Below, in pieces: positions 25,400 to 38,512 of a stretch of 64,000 bases of DNA (its first letter is position 1; the number at the start of each line of letters is the position of its first letter). This stretch comes from Actinoplanes sp. NBRC 103695 (lineage in GTDB: Bacteria > Actinomycetota > Actinomycetes > Mycobacteriales > Micromonosporaceae). The DNA is taken from positions 359,671-423,670 of the forward strand of contig NZ_BSTL01000002.1 of NCBI RefSeq assembly GCF_030269485.1, in the 5' to 3' direction. The notes beneath the pieces are model-generated. The model was not told where the DNA came from and did no database searches. It saw only the letters and a list, made by a program, of their open reading frames with translations. The position numbers and the translations under genes are program-made.

Positions 25400-27178
25400 G
25401 TGCAGGCGGTGGACGAGGCTTCGGCTGAACTTTCTCCCGGCCCTCGTGCGAGCCGCGGTGAGCTGCTCGCCTGGCTGAGTTACCCGGTCCTGGCCGTGAT
25501 CGTGCTGATCCAGCTGTGGGCGAACCCGAGCGGCCGGGTGCTGTCGGCCAACGACGACGACCACGGCTTCTTCCTCTTCGTCGTCGCGCACGGCGAGCGG
25601 GTGCTGTTCCACGGCGACAACCCGTTCTTCACCGGCCGGCTGAACGTGCCGGACGGCGTGAACATCATGGCCAACACGACCGTCCTGGCGCTGACCCTGC
25701 CGGTCGCGCCGATCACCCACTTCCTCGGCCCGGCCGTCTCCGTGGTGCTGCTGCTCACCCTCGGCCTGGCCGGCACCGCCGCGGCCTGGTACTGGGTGTT
25801 CTCCCGGCACCTGGTGACCAGCCGCCTCGCCGCCTGGATCGGCGGCCTGTGGTGCGGGTTCTGCCCGGCGATGGTGTCGCACGCCAACGGGCACATCAAC
25901 TTCGTCAGCCAGTTCGTGGTGCCGTTCATCGTCTGGCAGGTGCTGCGGCTGCGCGAGCCGGGCCGCGCGGTGCGCGGCGGCGTCACGCTCGGTCTGCTGA
26001 TCGTGCTGCAGGTCTTCATCAACGAGGAGGTCCTGCTCTTCACGGCCCTCACGCTCGGGGTCTTCGTGATCGCGTACGCCGCGATGGCGCGGACCGAGGC
26101 CAGGGCGGTCGCCGGGCGGGTCGCCGCGGGACTCGGTGTCGCCGCCGTCACCGCCGGTGTGCTGCTGATCTACCCGCTGTGGTGGCAGTTCTCCGGTCCG
26201 AGCAGCTACAAGGGCCAGCCCTTCACCCCCGGCGAGTACGTGACCGACCTGCTCTCGCTGGGCGCGTACGCCCGGCAGTCGCTGGCCGGCAACACCCGCC
26301 TCGCCGACATCCTGACCGTCAGCGCGACCGAGGAGAACACCTTCTTCGGCCTGCCGCTGCTGGTCCTGCTGGTGATCGGGATGCGCCTGGTGTGGCGGTC
26401 GGTCGCCGCCCGGGCCGCCGGGATCGCCGCGCTCGTGCTGCTGCTCGTCTCGATGGGCCCGCACCTGCGCGCCGCCGGCACCGACACCTCCGTCCCGCTG
26501 CCGTTCGGGCTGGTCAGTCACCTGCCGATCATCGACCTGGTGAGCGTGACCCGGTTCGCGATGGTCACCGCCACGATCGTCGGCGTCCTGCTCGCCCTGA
26601 TCGTCGACCGGGGCGTACGCCTGACCGGCCGCTCCCGCCGGTGGTTCCTGATCGGGCTGGTGGTGGCCCTGGTTCCGGTGCTCCCCAAGCCGCTGCCCAC
26701 CGTCGCGGCCACGCCGCTGCCGCCGTTCATCTCCGCCGGGATGTGGCGCGACTACGTCACCGACGACCGCAGCCTGGTGCCGGTGCCGCTGCCCGAGGTC
26801 ACCACGGGACGCGAGGCGATGCGCTGGGCCGCGCTCTCGCACCTGGAGTTCCGGGTGCCGCGCGGCTACTTCATGGGACCGGCCGACCCGCCCGGCAACC
26901 TGACCGGCTCCTGGAACGCGCCGCACCGGCCCACGTCGGTGCTGCTGTGGAGGGTTCGCGAGAACGGGCAGATCCCGGCGCTGACCGACGCGGACCGGAG
27001 CGCGGCCGTGGCGGACCTCACGTACTGGCGTGCCGCGATCGTCGTCCTGGTGCCGGAGAGTCGTAACGTTGACGCGCTGGGTGTGACACTCACCCAGCTG
27101 CTGGGCAGGGAACCGCAGCGGGTCGGCGGGGTGCTGCTCTGGGACGTACGCGACATCCCGGTTCCCCCTCTTGAGTGA
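25400..27178 (+). CDS. Multi-spanning membrane protein (GT-C-like)
   Basis: 592 aa with about 11-12 membrane segments. After a hydrophobic first helix (about residues 28-45) an external acidic loop carries SANDDDHGFFLF, then membrane helices run to about residue 445. The last ~150 residues are soluble and extracytoplasmic with 'RAAIVVLVP' and repeated Pro. This topology and the acidic motif in the first loop resemble GT-C glycosyltransferases and YfhO-like proteins, which use lipid-linked sugars; no closer assignment can be made. GTG start at 25400, 12 bp after rsgA; probably same operon. No terminator seen before the uvrA promoter. Confidence 0.75.
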   Translation: MQAVDEASAELSPGPRASRGELLAWLSYPVLAVIVLIQLWANPSGRVLSANDDDHGFFLFVVAHGERVLFHGDNPFFTGRLNVPDGVNIMANTTVLALTLPVAPITHFLGPAVSVVLLLTLGLAGTAAAWYWVFSRHLVTSRLAAWIGGLWCGFCPAMVSHANGHINFVSQFVVPFIVWQVLRLREPGRAVRGGVTLGLLIVLQVFINEEVLLFTALTLGVFVIAYAAMARTEARAVAGRVAAGLGVAAVTAGVLLIYPLWWQFSGPSSYKGQPFTPGEYVTDLLSLGAYARQSLAGNTRLADILTVSATEENTFFGLPLLVLLVIGMRLVWRSVAARAAGIAALVLLLVSMGPHLRAAGTDTSVPLPFGLVSHLPIIDLVSVTRFAMVTATIVGVLLALIVDRGVRLTGRSRRWFLIGLVVALVPVLPKPLPTVAATPLPPFISAGMWRDYVTDDRSLVPVPLPEVTTGREAMRWAALSHLEFRVPRGYFMGPADPPGNLTGSWNAPHRPTSVLLWRVRENGQIPALTDADRSAAVADLTYWRAAIVVLVPESRNVDALGVTLTQLLGREPQRVGGVLLWDVRDIPVPPLE

Positions 27179-27245
27179 CGGTTGATCCGCCGGATCTGCG
27201 GGAATGTGCGTCAAGTGCACGACGCTGCCTAACAGCGGCCGGTTC

Positions 27246-27268
27246 TTGTCATACCCCGTGGCTAGAGT
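27246..27268 (+). promoter_or_regulatory. PafBC/RecA-independent damage promoter of uvrA
   Basis: TTGTCA (27246-27251), an 11-nt spacer and TAGAGT (27263-27268) match the RecA-NDp consensus closely. Predicted start about 27275, leaving a leader of ~40 nt before the uvrA ATG. Confidence 0.8.
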
Positions 27269-27316
27269 GGCCGCGATTCTGCTGACTCTCATACACATGT
27301 ACGGAGCGCCTGCCTG

Positions 27317-30439
<3,123 letters not shown>

Positions 30440-30453
30440 CCGACGTTCTGCCC

Positions 30454-30487
30454 GCGAGCCCGCGCCGATGTGCGCGGGCTCGCCTTG
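30454..30487 (+). terminator. Terminator after uvrA
   Basis: A perfect 12-bp stem (30454-30465 with 30472-30483) with a 6-nt loop, followed by CTTG. It lies 15 bp after the uvrA stop. Confidence 0.88.
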
Positions 30488-30784
30488 TTCTCCCGGTCGC
30501 CAACGGTGAGGTGTGTCACAGGATCGACTACAGAGCGTCATTTGTCGATCTCGATGCGCTGCCGCAGCTGTGGGGGTGCTGTCACGGTGGCCCCAGCGCT
30601 CGCTAACCTGGGAAATCCCTGCAAATTCATAGCCCGTACCGGATGAATGGGGCAAATCCTCGGGGTGAGAGGCTAATAATTGCAGCTTCAAGTTATGAAC
30701 CGGATGACGGCCAGAAGCGTATTCAGTGAGGACGCCGCGTGACCGTCGTGCGCGGACAGACGGGTACTGGGAGGGTTCCGACAG
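30488..30784. other. Intergenic region before the Rieske gene, with AT-rich structured patch
   Basis: About 300 bp with no gene. Bases 30600-30700 are clearly AT-richer than the surroundings. Short pairings there can build a three-way junction: TGCAA(30620)/TTGCA(30680), TTCAT(30626)/ATGAA(30643) and CCTC(30658)/GAGG(30669). The octamer CCGGATGA occurs twice (near 30639 and 30700). It probably holds the promoter and leader of the Rieske gene. Confidence 0.45.
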
Positions 30785-31300
30785 ATGACTGACGTGCAGA
30801 CGAGGCCCGAGGCCACCTGCCAGCACGGGCGTTCGGGCGCGCCACGCCGGGCGGTCTTCGCGGGCGCCGGCGCGGTCGGCGCCGCCTGCCTGCTGGCGGC
30901 CTGCGGCACCAGCAGTTCGGGCGCAGGCGACGAGCCCGGCTTCACCAACGACCCCATTCCGGCCGGCAGTGCCAGCCCGGGCGCCGGCAGCACCGGTGGT
31001 GGCGACAGCTCGGGCGGCGGCGCCGCTCTGGCCGCGGTCGCTGACGTGCCGGAGGGCGGCGGCATCATCAAGGGCGACCTGGTGATCACCCAGCCGCAGG
31101 CGGGCACCTTCAAGGCGTTCAGCAAGGTGTGCACGCACCAGGGCTGCGACGTCAGCAAGGTCGACGGCGGCGTGATCTTCTGCCCCTGCCACAAGAGCGA
31201 GTTCTCGATCACCGACGGCTCGCCGCAGGGCGGCCCGGCCAAGCAGCCGCTGCCGGAAACCAAGGTCAAGGTGGACGGCGACAACATCGTCGCCGCCTGA
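30785..31300 (+). CDS. Rieske [2Fe-2S] lipoprotein with Tat-type signal
   Basis: 171 aa. The N-terminus contains RRAVFAGAGAVGAACLLAACG: twin arginines, a hydrophobic stretch and a lipobox LAAC, so it is probably Tat-exported and lipid-anchored. A Ser/Gly-rich linker (about residues 40-80) leads to a Rieske domain with 'CTHQGCDV' (about residue 117) and 'CPCHKSEFSITDG' (about 137), giving the two Cys and two His ligands of the 2Fe-2S cluster. It is an electron carrier on the outer membrane face; its partner is not in the window. Alternatives such as QcrA are unlikely since that protein is larger with more membrane helices. ATG at 30785. Confidence 0.9.
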   Translation: MTDVQTRPEATCQHGRSGAPRRAVFAGAGAVGAACLLAACGTSSSGAGDEPGFTNDPIPAGSASPGAGSTGGGDSSGGGAALAAVADVPEGGGIIKGDLVITQPQAGTFKAFSKVCTHQGCDVSKVDGGVIFCPCHKSEFSITDGSPQGGPAKQPLPETKVKVDGDNIVAA

Positions 31301-31369
31301 CCATGTGCTCGATGTCCGGCCGGAGGCCCGACGCCGTGGCGGCGGCAACGGACCTCCGGTCGGACAATC

Positions 31370-31392
31370 ATGTCAGGGGTCCGCACTACTGT
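31370..31392 (+). promoter_or_regulatory. PafBC/RecA-independent damage promoter of uvrC
   Basis: ATGTCA (31370-31375), an 11-nt spacer and TACTGT (31387-31392). The -10 ends 7 nt before the GTG at 31400, so the uvrC mRNA should be leaderless. This also argues against the ATG at 31370 as the start, because it lies in the -35. Confidence 0.7.
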
Positions 31393-31399
31393 GGGACCT

Positions 31400-33847
31400 G
31401 TGCCTGACCCGTCCAGTTATCGACCCGCTCCAGGGACCATCCCCGACGCTCCGGGCGTCTATCGCTTCCGCGATCCCCAGGGCCGGGTCATCTACGTCGG
31501 CAAGGCGAAAAGCCTGCGCAGCCGGCTGAATTCCTACTTCGCCGACACCTGGTCCCTGCACGCGCGCACCCAGCAGATGGTGACGACCGCGGGCTCGGTC
31601 GACTGGGTCACGGTCAACAGCGAGGTCGAGGCGCTCCAGCTGGAGTACACCTGGATCAAGGAGTTCGACCCGCGGTTCAACGTCAAATACCGCGACGACA
31701 AGTCGTACCCGTTCCTCGCCGTCACGCTGAACGAGGAATACCCGCGCCTGCAGGTGATGCGCGGCGCCAAGCGCAAGGGCGTGCGCTACTTCGGCCCCTA
31801 CTCGCACGCGTGGGCCATCCGCGAGACGCTCGACCTGCTGCTCCGGGTCTTCCCCGCGCGCACCTGCTCGGCCGGCGTCTTCAAACGCTCCGGGCAGATC
31901 GGCCGGCCGTGCCTCCTCGGCTACATCGGCAAGTGTTCGGCGCCGTGTGTCGGGTCGGTCACCGTCGAGGAACACCGCGAGATCGTCGACGACTTCTGCG
32001 ACTTCATGGGCGGCAAGACCGACACGTTCGTCAAGCGGATCGAGCGCGACATGCTCGCCGCTTCCGAGGAGCTCGAGTTCGAGCGGGCGGCCCGGCTCCG
32101 CGACGACATCGCCGCCCTGCGCCGCGCGATGGAAAAGCAGACCGTCGTCTTCGGCGACGGCACCGACGCCGACGTGGTCGCCTTCGCGGAGGACCCACTG
32201 GAGGCGGCCGTCCAGGTCTTCCACGTCCGCGACGGCCGCGTGCGCGGCCAGCGCGGCTGGGTGGTGGAAAAGGTCGAGGACCTGACGACCGGCGACCTGG
32301 TCCACCACTTCTGCTCCCAGATGTACGGAGCGGAGCAAGGCGGCGACGTCCCCCGCGAGATCCTCGTCCCCGAGCTGCCGTCCGATTCCGCGGCACTCGA
32401 CGAGTGGCTCTCCGACAAGCGAGGCGGCAAGGCCCACCTGCGGGTGCCGCAGCGGGGCGACAAGCGGTCGCTGATGGAGACCGTGGCCCGCAACGCCGGC
32501 GAGTCCCTGGCCCGGCACAAGCTGCGCCGCGCCGGCGACCTGACGACCCGCAGCAAGGCCCTCGACGAGATCGCCGAGGCGCTGGGCATGGAAACGGCGC
32601 CGCTGCGCATCGAGTGCTTCGACGTGTCGCAGATCCAGGGCACCGACGTGGTCGCCAGCATGGTCGTCTTCGAGGACGGCTTGGCGCGCAAGAGCGAGTA
32701 CCGGCGCTTCGCGGTGCGCGGCAACGCGGACGGCAGCGGCACGGACGACCTCGCCGCGATGAGCGAGGTGATGCGGCGGCGGTTCGCGCGCTACAAGGCA
32801 CAGGCCGGCGCCGAGGCACCCCGCGACACCCCCGAGTCCGATGAGGACGACATCGAGGAGGTCATCGACGACGCGGCGATCGACGACGCGGCGATCGACA
32901 GCGCGGTCATCGATGACGCGGCCGCGCGTGGCGTTGGCGGGGCGGCCGGGCGTGGCGTTGGTCAGGGCGGCGTGGTCGGCGCCGGACAGGGCGGCGTTGG
33001 CGGCGCGGACGTCGGTCATGGCGGCGCGGGGGTCGGCGGCGCGGGGGTCGGCGGCGCGGGGGTCGGCGGCGAGGCTGGTGGCATCGACCTGGCGACGAGC
33101 GACCTGCCCGGCATCGACCCGCTGACCGGGCGGCCGCGACGTTTCGCGTACCCGCCCCAGCTCGTCGTGGTCGACGGTGGGCAACCACAGGTCAACGCCG
33201 TCGCCGCGGTGCTGTCCGACCTCGGCATCACCGACGTGGCGCTGTGCGGGCTGGCCAAACGCCTGGAAGAGGTGTGGCTGCCCGGCGACGACTTCCCGGT
33301 GATCCTGCCGCGCACCTCCGAAGCCCTCTACCTGCTGCAGCGCGTGCGGGACGAGGCGCACCGCTTCGCGATCACCTTCCACCGGCAGCGGCGCTCCAAG
33401 CGCATGACGGCGTCGGCGCTGGACAGCATCCCCGGGCTGGGGGAGACGCGGCGCAAGGCGCTGCTGCGGCACTTCGGCTCACTGAAGAAGGTCGGCCAGG
33501 CCACGGTGGAGGAGATCGCCGAGGTGCCCGGCATCGGCAAGCGCACCGCCGAGACCGTGCTCAACGCCCTCAACGCCGACGCCAAGCCGGCGACCGAGGC
33601 AGACGCGGAAGCGGTCCCCACGGGCGGCGCCGGCCGAACCAAGGCGGGAGCCAACCGCAACCGGGTGGCCCGCCCGGCCCGCCGCCCCGACACGGAAGAC
33701 AGCCCCGCAGAGAAGTGGGCCGACGCCGAAGACGCCGCGACCCCTGACGCCGCGGTAGGCGCTTCGGGCGGCGCGGTCGGCGCCTCTGACAACGCGGACG
33801 CCGGCGCGGACAGCGCGGGCAGCGTTGCGAGAAACCTTTTGCAGTGA
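31400..33847 (+). CDS. uvrC: UvrABC system protein C with low-complexity insertion
   Basis: 815 aa, well above the usual 600-680. UvrC makes both incisions in nucleotide excision repair. The GIY-YIG domain is at about residues 12-95 (GVYRF...IYVGKAK), the UVR domain about 205-245, the RNase H-like endonuclease about 420-680, and the helix-hairpin-helix domain about 675-725 ('[13 protein letters not shown]', '[10 protein letters not shown]'). An insertion at about 474-575 splits the endonuclease domain just before '[10 protein letters not shown]': it is first Asp/Ile/Ala-rich, then Gly-rich with GVGGA repeats. The C-terminus has a further ~85-residue Ala/Asp-rich tail. The GTG at 31400 is chosen since the promoter -10 lies 7 nt upstream. 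Confidence 0.95.
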   Translation: MPDPSSYRPAPGTIPDAPGVYRFRDPQGRVIYVGKAKSLRSRLNSYFADTWSLHARTQQMVTTAGSVDWVTVNSEVEALQLEYTWIKEFDPRFNVKYRDDKSYPFLAVTLNEEYPRLQVMRGAKRKGVRYFGPYSHAWAIRETLDLLLRVFPARTCSAGVFKRSGQIGRPCLLGYIGKCSAPCVGSVTVEEHREIVDDFCDFMGGKTDTFVKRIERDMLAASEELEFERAARLRDDIAALRRAMEKQTVVFGDGTDADVVAFAEDPLEAAVQVFHVRDGRVRGQRGWVVEKVEDLTTGDLVHHFCSQMYGAEQGGDVPREILVPELPSDSAALDEWLSDKRGGKAHLRVPQRGDKRSLMETVARNAGESLARHKLRRAGDLTTRSKALDEIAEALGMETAPLRIECFDVSQIQGTDVVASMVVFEDGLARKSEYRRFAVRGNADGSGTDDLAAMSEVMRRRFARYKAQAGAEAPRDTPESDEDDIEEVIDDAAIDDAAIDSAVIDDAAARGVGGAAGRGVGQGGVVGAGQGGVGGADVGHGGAGVGGAGVGGAGVGGEAGGIDLATSDLPGIDPLTGRPRRFAYPPQLVVVDGGQPQVNAVAAVLSDLGITDVALCGLAKRLEEVWLPGDDFPVILPRTSEALYLLQRVRDEAHRFAITFHRQRRSKRMTASALDSIPGLGETRRKALLRHFGSLKKVGQATVEEIAEVPGIGKRTAETVLNALNADAKPATEADAEAVPTGGAGRTKAGANRNRVARPARRPDTEDSPAEKWADAEDAATPDAAVGASGGAVGASDNADAGADSAGSVARNLLQ

Positions 33848-33856
33848 GGGCCTGGT

Positions 33857-33887
33857 GCGGCGGCGGGGGCCGCGACGGCAAGATCAA
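33857..33887 (+). repeat. Fragment of the dispersed repeat (distal tail only)
   Basis: GCGGCGGGGGC...CAAGATCAA here matches the distal ends of copies at 3607-3720 and 42665-42778. The promoter and hairpin part are missing. It begins 10 bp after the uvrC stop codon. Confidence 0.6.
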
Positions 33888-34026
33888 GGGCTGGTTCGGG
33901 GACAGGAGTGCCCGGAAGGGCTGACCGATCGGGTAGTGGACAGTGCATCCGCGGGCAGCGGCCGGGGCGGTCGGCCTAGGATGCAGTGTCGCCCGACGGG
34001 GGCGGGAAGTGACGCGGGAGGCGTGC

Positions 34027-34920
34027 GTGGCGGATCTGGCGGACGAGACGCTGTCCGAGGAGGAGACCGACCTGGTGGTCGTCACCGGGCTCTCCGGTGG
34101 CGGGCGCAGCACGGTGGCCCGCGCTCTGGAGAACGTCGGCTACTACGTCGTGGACAACCTTCCTCAGGCACTGATGCTCGACATGGCTCAGCTCGCGTTG
34201 AAGGCCGGCGGTGCTGCTCGGCGGACCGCGATGGTGCTCGACGTACGCAGCCGGGCGTTCTCCACCGACCTGGCCGGGGCGATTCGTGCTCTGGGTGAAC
34301 GCGGGTTCTCGCCGCGCGTGGTGTTCGTGGACGCCGACGACGAGGTGCTGATCCGGCGCTTCGAGTCGGTGCGCCGGTCGCACCCGTTGCAGGGGGACGG
34401 GCGGCTGGCCGACGGCATCGCCGCCGAGCGGAAACTGCTCGAGGAGGCGCGCGAGCAGGCCGATGTGATCATCGACACCAGCCACCTGAACGTGAATCAG
34501 CTGCGTCGCCGGGTGGAGGAGCTGTTCGGCGGGGAGGACGCTCGGAAGCTGCGGATCACGGTGTTGTCGTTCGGCTTCAAGTACGGTCTGCCGCCGGACG
34601 CCGACTACGTGATGGACGCGCGGTTCCTGCCCAACCCGTTCTGGGTGCCAGAGTTGCGCGAGCACACGGGGCTCGAGGAGGCCGTCAGCGGGTACGTGCT
34701 GGGTCAGGAGGGCGCCGGGGACTTCGTGACCACGTACGCCTCGCTGATCGCGACCACCGCGCCGGGCTTCGAGCGTGAGGGCAAGCGGTACCTGACCGTC
34801 GCCGTGGGCTGCACCGGCGGCAAGCACCGCAGTGTGGCGATCGCCGAGGAGCTGACCAGCAAGTTGCGTGACATTCGCCTGTCCGCCCACGCCTCGCACC
34901 GCGACCTGGGCCGGGAGTGA
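34027..34920 (+). CDS. rapZ: RNase adapter/nucleotide-binding protein RapZ (YvcJ family)
   Basis: 297 aa. The N-terminal P-loop is GLSGGGRST (about residue 21; most relatives have GAGRST). 'YYVVDNLPQALM' and 'LDVRSRAF' follow. The C-terminal domain has 'FGFKYGLPPDADYVMDARFLPNPFW' and 'VAVGCTGGKHRSVAIAEEL'. In enterobacteria RapZ directs a small RNA to RNase E; in Gram-positives the family binds nucleotides and is linked to cell-envelope precursor sensing. Start: GTG 34027 after GGGAGG is preferred, GTG 34009 is possible. It is part of the conserved uvrC-rapZ-yvcK-whiA block. Confidence 0.95.
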   Translation: MADLADETLSEEETDLVVVTGLSGGGRSTVARALENVGYYVVDNLPQALMLDMAQLALKAGGAARRTAMVLDVRSRAFSTDLAGAIRALGERGFSPRVVFVDADDEVLIRRFESVRRSHPLQGDGRLADGIAAERKLLEEAREQADVIIDTSHLNVNQLRRRVEELFGGEDARKLRITVLSFGFKYGLPPDADYVMDARFLPNPFWVPELREHTGLEEAVSGYVLGQEGAGDFVTTYASLIATTAPGFEREGKRYLTVAVGCTGGKHRSVAIAEELTSKLRDIRLSAHASHRDLGRE

Positions 34921-35091
34921 GCAAGGGCCAGGAAATGAGCAAGGCCAGGAGATGAGCAAGGGCCGCGAGTGGGGAAGTGGCCGCGAGTGGTGAAGTGCCG
35001 CACGGGGTACAGGCCCCCCGGCGCTGTGACGGGCCGCTGTTGACGACGGACTGCGTGGGGCGCGGGTGACGAAGGAACGAGTGGGGCGCGA
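34921..35091. repeat. Short degenerate repeats rapZ/yvcK
   Basis: The 171-bp spacer is built from near-copies: GAGCAAGGGCCAGGA-type units (34919-34970), GGCCGCGAGTGG pairs (34971-34995), and a duplicated GTGGGGCGCGRGTGACRA block (35055 and 35080) of which the second copy supplies the yvcK start codon. No gene or terminator is seen. Confidence 0.55.
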
Positions 35092-36063
35092 GTGACAAGA
35101 GCAACGCGGGTCGTCGCGTTCGGCGGTGGGCACGGACTCAGCGCGTCCCTCCGGGCGCTGCGGCTGTCCAAGCTCGATCTGGACATCACCGCTGTCGTCA
35201 CGGTCGGGGACGACGGCGGCTCCAGCGGGCGGCTGCGAGCCGAGCGGGACGCGCAGCTGCCCCCGGGCGATCTGCGGCAGGCGCTCGCCGCGCTGGCCGA
35301 CGACGACGCCACGGCGCAGCGCACCGCCCAGTTGTTGCAGCACCGGTTCGCCGCGGTCGGCTCGGGTGACCCGGACCCGCTGAGCGGGCACGCCGTCGGC
35401 AACCTGCTGCTGCTCGGACTGATGGAGTTGCTCGGCGACCCGGTGGTCGCTCTGGAGCACGCCGGCCGGATGGTCGGCGCGCACGGGCGGGTGCTGCCGA
35501 TGGCCTGTCACGCGGTGGGCATCGAGGCCGAGGTCCGCGGCGCCGATCCGGATCGGCCTCAGGAGACGGTCACGGTCCGCGGTCAGCATCAGGTGGCGAT
35601 CACCACCGGCCATGTCGAGGCGGTACGCCTGGTGCCGTCGGCGCCGCCGGCCTGCCCGGACGCGCTGGCCGCGATCGCCGAGGCGGACTGGCTGATCTTC
35701 GGGCCGGGCAGCTGGTACACGAGCGTTCTCCCGCACCTGATGGTGCCCGAGCTGGCCGGGGCGATCGTTGCCAGCCCGGCCCGCCGGCTGGTCACTCTGA
35801 ACCTGGCGGCGGACAACGAGACGTTCGGCATGTCGGTGGCCGACCACCTGGCGGCGCTGCGCTGGTATCTGCCGGCGTTGCGCGCCGATGTGGTGCTGGC
35901 CGACGCGAAATGGGTAGGCGAACCCGAACCGGTGCATCACGCCGCCGAAGCGCTCGGCGCGCGGCTCGTTCTGGCACCACTGGCCGTTGCGGACGGCAGC
36001 GCCAGGCATGATCCTGAGTCGTTGGGTGTTGCACTGGTGCCTGTCCTGGGTGCCGATCGTTAA
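35092..36063 (+). CDS. yvcK: Gluconeogenesis/morphology factor YvcK (CofD-like)
   Basis: 323 aa. YvcK/CuvA binds UDP-sugars and is needed for normal cell-wall growth on gluconeogenic carbon. The CofD-like fold is clear from '[17 protein letters not shown]' at the N-terminus, '[14 protein letters not shown]', '[12 protein letters not shown]', '[18 protein letters not shown]' and '[26 protein letters not shown]'. It is not the F420 enzyme CofD, which has different motifs and neighbours. The GTG at 35092 lies within a duplicated GTGGGGCGCGAGTGAC sequence. A 59-bp gap leads to whiA. Confidence 0.95.
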   Translation: MTRATRVVAFGGGHGLSASLRALRLSKLDLDITAVVTVGDDGGSSGRLRAERDAQLPPGDLRQALAALADDDATAQRTAQLLQHRFAAVGSGDPDPLSGHAVGNLLLLGLMELLGDPVVALEHAGRMVGAHGRVLPMACHAVGIEAEVRGADPDRPQETVTVRGQHQVAITTGHVEAVRLVPSAPPACPDALAAIAEADWLIFGPGSWYTSVLPHLMVPELAGAIVASPARRLVTLNLAADNETFGMSVADHLAALRWYLPALRADVVLADAKWVGEPEPVHHAAEALGARLVLAPLAVADGSARHDPESLGVALVPVLGADR

Positions 36064-36122
36064 GCATCAGGCGCAGCAAGGCACACACTGTTGAAGATCC
36101 GGCACACGAGGTGACGAACGCG

Positions 36123-37103
36123 ATGGCTATGACGGCGGCGGTCAAGGACGAGCTGAGCCGGGTCGACGTGCCCAAGCCGTGCTGCCGGCGGGCCGAGATG
36201 GCGGCCCTGCTGCGGTTCGCCGGCGGACTGCACATCGTCTCCGGCCGGGTGGTGGTGGAGGCCGAGCTCGACACCGGCGCGGTGGCCAGGCGGCTTCGCC
36301 GGGAGATCGCCGAGGTGTACGGCTACCAGTCCGAGGTGCATGTCCTCGCGTCCGGCGGCCTGCGCAAGGGCAGCCACTACATCGTCCGGATCGTGAAGGA
36401 CGGCGAGGCGCTGGCCCGGCAGACCGGACTGCTGGACGTCCGCGGCCGCCCGGTGCGTGGCCTGCCGCCGCACGTCGTCTCCGCGAACGTCTGCTGCGCG
36501 GTCGCCGCGTGGCGGGGCGCGTTCATGGCACACGGCTCGCTCACCGAGCCGGGCCGGTCCAGCGCTCTGGAGATCACCTGCCCGGGCCCGGAGGCGGCAC
36601 TCGCCCTTCGCGGCGCCGCGCGCCGGCTCGGCATCACCGCCAAGGAGCGGGAGGTGCGCGGCGTCGACCGGGTCGTGATCAAGGACGGGGACGCGATCGC
36701 GGCGTTGCTCACCCGGATCGGCGCGCACGGGTCCGTGCTTGCTTGGGAGGAGCGTCGTGTACGCCGTGAGGTGCGCGCCACGGCCAACCGCCTGGCGAAC
36801 TTCGACGACGCGAACCTGCGCCGCTCGGCCCGCGCGGCGGTGGCCGCCGCCGCCCGGGTCACCCGCGCCCTGGAGATCCTGGCCGACGAGGCCCCCAACC
36901 ACCTGACCAGCGCCGGCCAGCTGCGCCTGGAGCACCGCCAGGCCTCACTCGAGGAGCTCGGCGCCCTCGCCGACCCCCCACTGACCAAGGACGCCATCGC
37001 CGGCCGCATAAGGCGTCTCCTAGCCTTGGCGGACAAGCGCGCCCGCGACCTGGGCATTCCGGACACCGAGGCCGCAGTCACGCCAGAGATGATGGCTTGT
37101 TAG
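36123..37103 (+). CDS. whiA: Sporulation/division regulator WhiA
   Basis: 326 aa. WhiA combines a degenerate LAGLIDADG homing-endonuclease fold (about residues 1-220) with a C-terminal helix-turn-helix (about 240-315). It acts with WhiB as a developmental activator in Streptomyces and affects division in other Gram-positives. Signature stretches are '[14 protein letters not shown]', '[18 protein letters not shown]', '[19 protein letters not shown]', '[14 protein letters not shown]' and '[27 protein letters not shown]'. The ATG at 36123 gives the conserved start; an upstream GTG at 36111 is possible. The stop codon is followed after one base by a palindromic element. Confidence 0.97.
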   Translation: MAMTAAVKDELSRVDVPKPCCRRAEMAALLRFAGGLHIVSGRVVVEAELDTGAVARRLRREIAEVYGYQSEVHVLASGGLRKGSHYIVRIVKDGEALARQTGLLDVRGRPVRGLPPHVVSANVCCAVAAWRGAFMAHGSLTEPGRSSALEITCPGPEAALALRGAARRLGITAKEREVRGVDRVVIKDGDAIAALLTRIGAHGSVLAWEERRVRREVRATANRLANFDDANLRRSARAAVAAAARVTRALEILADEAPNHLTSAGQLRLEHRQASLEELGALADPPLTKDAIAGRIRRLLALADKRARDLGIPDTEAAVTPEMMAC

Positions 37104-37104
37104 C

Positions 37105-37230
37105 TGGTCGTCGCTCCGCTCCTCCGGGCATTTCGCCCCGAGTAGCTGACGACTTGACCGCGAAAAAGCACCACGGCTTCGCCTAGCACTTTTTCACGGT
37201 CAAGTCGTCAGCGGGCGAAATGCGGGTGGT
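37105..37230 (+). repeat. Stop-adjacent palindromic element, copy 1 (after whiA)
   Basis: This ~126-bp element starts one base after the whiA TAG with TGGTCGTCGCTCCGCTCC and ends with GGGCGAAATGCGGGTGGT. An outer inverted repeat (GCATTTCGCCC/GGGCGAAATGC) encloses a 24-bp, nearly perfect inner stem (37145-37168 with 37189-37212) and a 20-nt loop containing the conserved ACCACGGCTTCGCCT. Copy 2 is at 44096-44220 in the opposite orientation. No ORF. It may act as a 3'-end hairpin of whiA. Confidence 0.88.
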
Positions 37231-38510
<1,280 letters not shown>

Positions 38511-38512
38511 TC

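Noticed and set aside
30440-30784. Known riboswitch (GEMM, ydaO or SAM class) before the Rieske gene
   Set aside because: Single words look alike, but the conserved cores of these classes are not present in order.
36111-36122. GTG at 36111 as the whiA start
   Set aside because: The conserved WhiA N-terminus begins at the ATG at 36123; the extra four residues are not family-typical.
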